Below, in pieces: positions 59,077 through 64,000 of a stretch of 64,000 nucleotides of DNA. Below the pieces are notes generated by a model. That model ran no database searches, was not told the DNA's origin, and saw only the letters and a program-made list of their open reading frames with translations. This DNA is from CAYVQZ01 sp964453435. Its GTDB lineage: Bacteria; Abyssobacteria; SURF-5. Made by a program: the position numbers and the translations under genes. The stretch spans positions 124,001 through 188,000 of the forward strand of contig CAYVQZ010000001.1 of assembly GCA_964453435.1 (NCBI GenBank). Reading direction: 5' to 3'. The stretch's first letter is position 1, and every line of letters begins with the position of its first letter.

Positions 59077-60014
59077 GATTCCACCCCGCTTTCCCTGACG
59101 GTCGCCCTGAGGAAGATATCTTCGAGGTCCAGTTTCTCGGGCCGGAGTTCAATCAGCTCAAAACCGTTTCCCACAATTGCCGCTGACAACGTCGCCCGCA
59201 GGTCGACTCCCGGCTTGACTGTGACTTCAAACCGTGTTCCACCGTCGGAAGGCCCCGCTTGGCTTGTCTTCTCCACGCCCTCAAGGCTCGACAGTGTCGA
59301 TTGAATTTTGTCGGTCGGTCCTTTCACGACAACAGATATGCGCAACTGTTGGTCCGATTCCAGACGGCTGATCGAATCTTTCGATACGATGCGCCCCTCA
59401 TGTATGATAGCGACACTGTCGCAGATCATGCTTACTTCGGGAAGTATGTGGGTGCTCAAGATAATGGTTCTTTTGCCGGCCAGGTTCTTGATCATGTTCC
59501 TGATCTCTATAATTTGCTTCGGGTCGAGACCGATTGTGGGTTCATCCAGTATGAGCACCTCCGGCTCGTTCAAAAGGGCCTGCGCGATGCCGACTCGCTG
59601 TGTGTACCCTCGCGAAAGTTTGTGGATAAGCCGGCTCGAAACGTCCCGCAGGCCGCACTTTTGCTTTACCTCCTCGCATTTCGCTTTTCTCTCGCGAGAC
59701 GGGACCCCCTTTAAACCGGCCACGAAATTCAGATAATAATCGACGGTCATGTCGCGGTAGATCGGCAACCGCTCGGGCAGGTATCCGATGCGCCTGCGGA
59801 CCTCGAGCGACTGGGTAAACACATCGAAGCCGGCGACGCGGGCTGTTCCGCTGGTCACGGGAACGAAGCAGGTGAGAATGCGCATCGTTGTGGTTTTGCC
59901 CGCGCCATTCGGTCCCAGAAAACCCAATATCTCGCCGCGCTCCACGGTGAACGAAACGTCCTTGATGGCAAGATTCTGTCCGAAATACTTGGTCAGGTGG
60001 TCGACTTCAATCAT
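59073..60014 (-). CDS. gldA: GldA-type ABC transporter ATP-binding protein
   Basis: A 313-residue ATPase. It has Walker A GPNGAGKTT (about residues 34-42), signature 'LSRGYTQRVGIAQALL', Walker B 'VLILDEPTIGLDPKQI', the switch His in 'LSTHILPEVSMICDSVAIIHEGRIV', and a C-terminal domain of about 90 residues ('RISVVVKGPTDKIQSTLSSLEGV'). I start at the ATG at 60014 (MIEVDHLTKYFG), the usual N-terminus, with GGAG about 10 nt upstream; a frame from 60062 adds 16 residues. First gene of the exporter operon. Confidence 0.93.
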   Translation of the reverse strand: MIEVDHLTKYFGQNLAIKDVSFTVERGEILGFLGPNGAGKTTTMRILTCFVPVTSGTARVAGFDVFTQSLEVRRRIGYLPERLPIYRDMTVDYYLNFVAGLKGVPSRERKAKCEEVKQKCGLRDVSSRLIHKLSRGYTQRVGIAQALLNEPEVLILDEPTIGLDPKQIIEIRNMIKNLAGKRTIILSTHILPEVSMICDSVAIIHEGRIVSKDSISRLESDQQLRISVVVKGPTDKIQSTLSSLEGVEKTSQAGPSDGGTRFEVTVKPGVDLRATLSAAIVGNGFELIELRPEKLDLEDIFLRATVRESGVES

Positions 60015-60050
60015 GGTCGCGACTCCACGTGCGCTGGCTAAAGCAACGAG

Positions 60051-60089
60051 TCCTGTCTCCACCCGCGGGGAAAGCGGGTGAAGACAGGA
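60051..60089 (-). terminator. Hairpin after groEL, probable terminator
   Basis: TCCTGTCT (60051-60058) pairs with AGACAGGA (60082-60089) and, inside a small internal loop, ACCCGC (60061-60066) pairs with GCGGGT (60074-60079), loop GGGGAAA. On the transcribed minus strand it is followed by a modestly T-rich 'CTCGTTGCTTTAG'. It lies between groEL and gldA and would separate the two units. Confidence 0.6.
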
Positions 60090-60125
60090 TCGGCTATCCG
60101 CTTTGTTTCCGGAACGGCGTACCGC

Positions 60126-61784
<1,659 letters not shown>

Positions 61785-61789
61785 CTAAC

Positions 61790-62083
61790 CTAGCCGATTA
61801 TGGCGAGAACGTCGTCTTCGCGCATGATGATGTATTCCTTACCGTCGATCTTCACGTCGGTCCCGGCATATTTGCCCATCAGAATCCGGTCGCCCTTCTT
61901 CACTTCCATCGGTATCCTTTTGCCGTCCTCACCAATGGCGCCCGGGCCAACGGCGACTACTTCCCCCTCCTGGGGCTTTTCTTTTGCAGTGTCGGGAATG
62001 ATTATCCCGCCTTTCTTGACCTCTGTCTCTTCGATTCTGCGAACCAGAATCCTGTCGGCCAATGGTTTCACCTTCATAGCCAA
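61790..62083 (-). CDS. groES: Co-chaperonin GroES (HSP10)
   Basis: The 97-residue co-chaperonin forming the heptameric lid. '[46 protein letters not shown]' includes the mobile-loop region, and '[37 protein letters not shown]' is the standard C-terminus. AAAGGAG lies upstream of the ATG. It is the first gene of the groESL operon, with a structured leader and no CIRCE operator. Confidence 0.98.
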   Translation of the reverse strand: MAMKVKPLADRILVRRIEETEVKKGGIIIPDTAKEKPQEGEVVAVGPGAIGEDGKRIPMEVKKGDRILMGKYAGTDVKIDGKEYIIMREDDVLAIIG

Positions 62084-62097
62084 TGCTCCTTTCGCTC

Positions 62098-62145
62098 ACC
62101 GTATGGTGACCCCTGCGAAAATTGACCCGGCTCCTGGCCGGGCAA
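62098..62145 (-). promoter_or_regulatory. Hairpins in the groESL leader
   Basis: In the minus-strand leader the hairpin TTG-CCCGGC-CAGGA-GCCGGG-T-CAA (62122-62145) is followed by TTTTCGC, and closer to the gene CACC-GTAT-GGTG (62098-62109) forms a small stem. Together they cover much of the 5' untranslated region about 15-60 nt before the ATG. The first could act as an attenuator-like or stabilising structure. I see no CIRCE (TTAGCACTC-N9-GAGTGCTAA) and no clear sigma-32 promoter. Confidence 0.4.
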
Positions 62146-62337
62146 CCTTCGACACATATGACTACATCCGATTATTCCCGCATACCTCCCTTCTCAAACA
62201 ATACGGCTCCCACTGGATCAGATCTTCTTAATAACCCAAGCAATCATAATGCCAACGAACGCTGGCTTCCCATAAGCTTATTGTTCGCAATGGCTTGAAG
62301 GTATCACGGGGAAAGCTATCCGCCGAGAACCAATCAT

Positions 62338-62533
62338 GCGTTTGTCCAAATGGCAAACGCCGATTCGTGCCGGATTGCGAGAGATAGAGGGCCGTCAATT
62401 TCAAAATGAAACAAGCTCGCCCCGCATACAACTGGCAACCGACCATCCCGCCGCATACAAGGTTCTGCCATTTCAATGTGAAACGACGATGGCAGGATGA
62501 ACGACAAAAATCCGCATGCCCATTTGGCAAACA
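62338..62533. repeat. Structured non-coding element with nested inverted repeats
   Basis: A gene-free stretch of about 200 bp. Its ends are imperfect inverted copies: GTTTGTCCAAATGGCA near 62341 and, on the other strand, GTTTGCCAAATGGGCA near 62532. The left end is itself palindromic (GCGTTTG-N9-CAAACGC, 62338-62360). Inside are TTTCAAAATGAAA (62399-62411) and TTTCAATGTGAAA (62471-62483), the latter nested in CTGCCAT/ATGGCAG (62465-62495), and CCGCATACAA is repeated directly at 62422 and 62451. It may be a small mobile-type repeat, an operator region or an RNA gene. Confidence 0.55.
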
Positions 62534-62623
62534 AACTGAGACCCCTTTCCCCGGCGACAAGATATCGGACTCCGGAATCTGAAACATTGTCAGCAGGAGA
62601 TTGCGGTCTCGTCAGGGAGGAAT

Positions 62624-63985
62624 TTATTGAATTTGATATTGTTTAATTTTACGGTAGAGGGTTCTCAGACCGATTTGAAGAATCTCGGCCGTCCTCTCTT
62701 TGTTGTAGCCGGTGGACTGGAGGGTTTTTTCGATGATTGTGCGCTCGACGTCCTGCATGGTCATGCCGACGTGAAGATAGAACCCGTCTTCGGAAGGTTT
62801 TCGCTCCCGAAGATTGGGAGGCAAATCGGATACGCCGAGCACGCTGCCGGGACGACACAGGGCCACCATCCCCTCTATGCAGTTCCTCAACTCCCGAACG
62901 TTTCCGGGCCAATCATATTCCATGAGCGCATCCATTACACCGCGGCTGACTCCCTTGACCGATTTGTTATGACTCGCATTGAGTTCTTCCAGGAACGCTT
63001 CGACCAAAAGCGGGATATCCTGCTTCCGTTCCCTCAGCTCGGGAATCTCGATGAGCACGACGGCAAGCCTGTAATACAGGTCTTCCCTGAATTCGCCCCG
63101 GGCCACAAGTTCTTTCAAGTCCTTGTTGGTCGCCGCTATAAGCCGCACGTCGACCTGAAATGTCTGATTACCGCCAAGTCTCTCGAACTGCCGTTCTTCG
63201 AGGAAGCGCAAGAGCTTCACCTGGGTGGACGGTTTGATTTCACTGACCTCGTCCAGGAACACCGTGCCGCCGTCGGCAATCTCGAAACGGCCCTTTCGTG
63301 TTTTCAAAGCACCCGTAAACGCGCCCCGCTCATGCCCGAACAATTCGCTTTCTATCACGCTCTCCGCCAGCGCTGCGCAATTCAGCTTGACGAAGGGGCA
63401 ATCGCGCCGCGGGCTGTTGGCGTGGATGGCGCTTGCAACGAGATTCTTGCCCGTCCCTGTTTTCCCGACAAGCAGGACGGTAGTCGGGGTCGGCGCAATT
63501 TCCCGAATTTTATTGTATACCTGCACCATTTTCGGAGTATTTCCGATGATGCCGACCATTCCGTAGCGTTCGTCGATGCGCTGGTGGAGGTCGTGCACCT
63601 GGAGCACAAGCCGCTGGTGAGAGATTCCCCGGTCGATAACGACTTTGAGTTTCTCCAAATTCAGTGGCTTCGTCTGAAAATCGTATGCGCCTTGCCTCAT
63701 GGCTTCAGTGGCCAGTTCAATATTCGCGTCGGCGGTCATCACGACCACACATACCTCGGGATTGCGCTGTTTTGCTACCCGGAGAAGGCCCATCCCGTTG
63801 ATGCGGTGGACCTTCAACTCGGTGATGAGGACATTGACGAGTTCACTGTCGAGAATGTTAAATGCCGTTTCACCGTCGGGCGCCCATATGACATTGTAGC
63901 CGCAGTCCTTGAGGAAGGTGAGCAAATCGCTTGTCGCCCTCGAACGGGAATCGACCAAAAGAACCTTTGGGACAGTGATTTCCAT
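62624..63985 (-). CDS. Sigma-54-dependent activator with atypical receiver
   Basis: A 453-residue NtrC-type activator. The receiver (residues 1-120) lacks the phosphoacceptor Asp: the sequence reads 'NVLITELKVHR', with Glu56 in that position, and the N-terminal acidic pair is reduced to 'VDS'. The AAA+ domain has Walker A 'GKTGTGKNL', the sigma-54 contact loop GAFTGA in 'FGHERGAFTGALKTRKGRF', Walker B 'GGTVFLDEV' and the arginine finger region 'FREDLYYRLAV'. The C-terminal Fis-type helix-turn-helix is 'NKERTAEILQIGLRTLYRKIKQY'. Glu at the phospho-site could mimic the phosphorylated state. GGGGAG lies just upstream of the ATG. It probably activates RpoN promoters elsewhere. Confidence 0.92.
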   Translation of the reverse strand: MEITVPKVLLVDSRSRATSDLLTFLKDCGYNVIWAPDGETAFNILDSELVNVLITELKVHRINGMGLLRVAKQRNPEVCVVVMTADANIELATEAMRQGAYDFQTKPLNLEKLKVVIDRGISHQRLVLQVHDLHQRIDERYGMVGIIGNTPKMVQVYNKIREIAPTPTTVLLVGKTGTGKNLVASAIHANSPRRDCPFVKLNCAALAESVIESELFGHERGAFTGALKTRKGRFEIADGGTVFLDEVSEIKPSTQVKLLRFLEERQFERLGGNQTFQVDVRLIAATNKDLKELVARGEFREDLYYRLAVVLIEIPELRERKQDIPLLVEAFLEELNASHNKSVKGVSRGVMDALMEYDWPGNVRELRNCIEGMVALCRPGSVLGVSDLPPNLRERKPSEDGFYLHVGMTMQDVERTIIEKTLQSTGYNKERTAEILQIGLRTLYRKIKQYQIQ

Positions 63986-64000
63986 ATTGCTCCCCGTGCG

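Noticed and set aside
62084..62330. CIRCE operator or sigma-32 promoter upstream of groES
   Set aside because: I looked for TTAGCACTC-N9-GAGTGCTAA and for CTTGAA/CCCCAT boxes and found neither.
62350..62500. Sigma-54 promoter near the NtrC-type gene
   Set aside because: TGGCA-type sequences are present, but the spacing between the GG and GC elements is off by one or the GC is missing.

Overview
The window reads as chromosome from a free-living, Gram-negative, probably anaerobic bacterium of moderately high GC. Evidence for an outer membrane and periplasm is an HlyD-type adaptor, an MMPL/RND exporter, an HtrA protease and Tat signals. Evidence for anaerobic metabolism is a four-subunit 2-oxoacid:ferredoxin oxidoreductase. 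The mixture (complete Bat operon, Gld-type ABC exporter, CFI-box-type C-terminus, RAYT/REP-like intergenic repeats) fits an uncultured lineage near Desulfobacterota or a candidate phylum, but I cannot name a taxon from sequence alone. No rRNA, integrase, transposase gene, CRISPR array or phage structural gene was seen. Most transcription units start at near-consensus sigma-70 promoters (TTGACA, 16-18 bp, TAtaaT-like), several of which I could place by eye.

Layout. 1-5.4 kb: a minus-strand unit porG-porD-porA-porB followed by a GT39-like membrane glycosyltransferase whose reading frame has absorbed a REP-like repeat. 5.6 kb: tRNA-Ala(CGC). 6-13.9 kb: mostly single genes (saccharopine-dehydrogenase-like oxidoreductase, membrane acyltransferase-like protein, DUF3500 protein, small coiled-coil protein, greA, sulfatase-superfamily membrane protein), with two further copies of the repeat between them. 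14.1-17 kb: an ABC-2 exporter with a TPR protein. 17-22 kb: a YggS-type PLP protein, pheS, pheT, a small ZapB-like coiled-coil protein and zapA, followed by a structured non-coding stretch that may be 6S RNA.

22.3-32.4 kb is the most unusual part. Two tandem strong promoters precede a tightly packed set of five genes: a ketosynthase that keeps the catalytic Cys but has lost both active-site His, three consecutive multidomain histidine-kinase-type proteins (the middle one with Gln in place of the phosphoacceptor His and a degenerate receiver), and an MMPL/RND exporter. This looks like a dedicated signalling, lipid/polyketide and export module.

32.4-40.2 kb: two Tat-targeted proteins (an AmrS-like radical SAM enzyme and a DUF362 protein), an EmrA/EmrB-type efflux pair, and a secreted Asp-box repeat protein with a CFI-type C-terminal sorting-like domain. 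40.4-54 kb: a long Bat/MoxR operon (a BatD-like protein, moxR, DUF58, a second BatD-like protein, batA-batB-batC-batD-batE) followed without a visible break by glnD and htrA, ending at a strong hairpin terminator. 54.2-55.2 kb: an XRE regulator with an ImmA/IrrE-like partner whose HExxH motif has become CExxH. 55.2-60 kb: a Gld-type ABC exporter with a DUF4340 protein. 60-62.1 kb: groES-groEL without a CIRCE element. 62.1-64 kb: a structured non-coding element and a sigma-54-dependent activator whose receiver carries Glu at the phosphoacceptor position.
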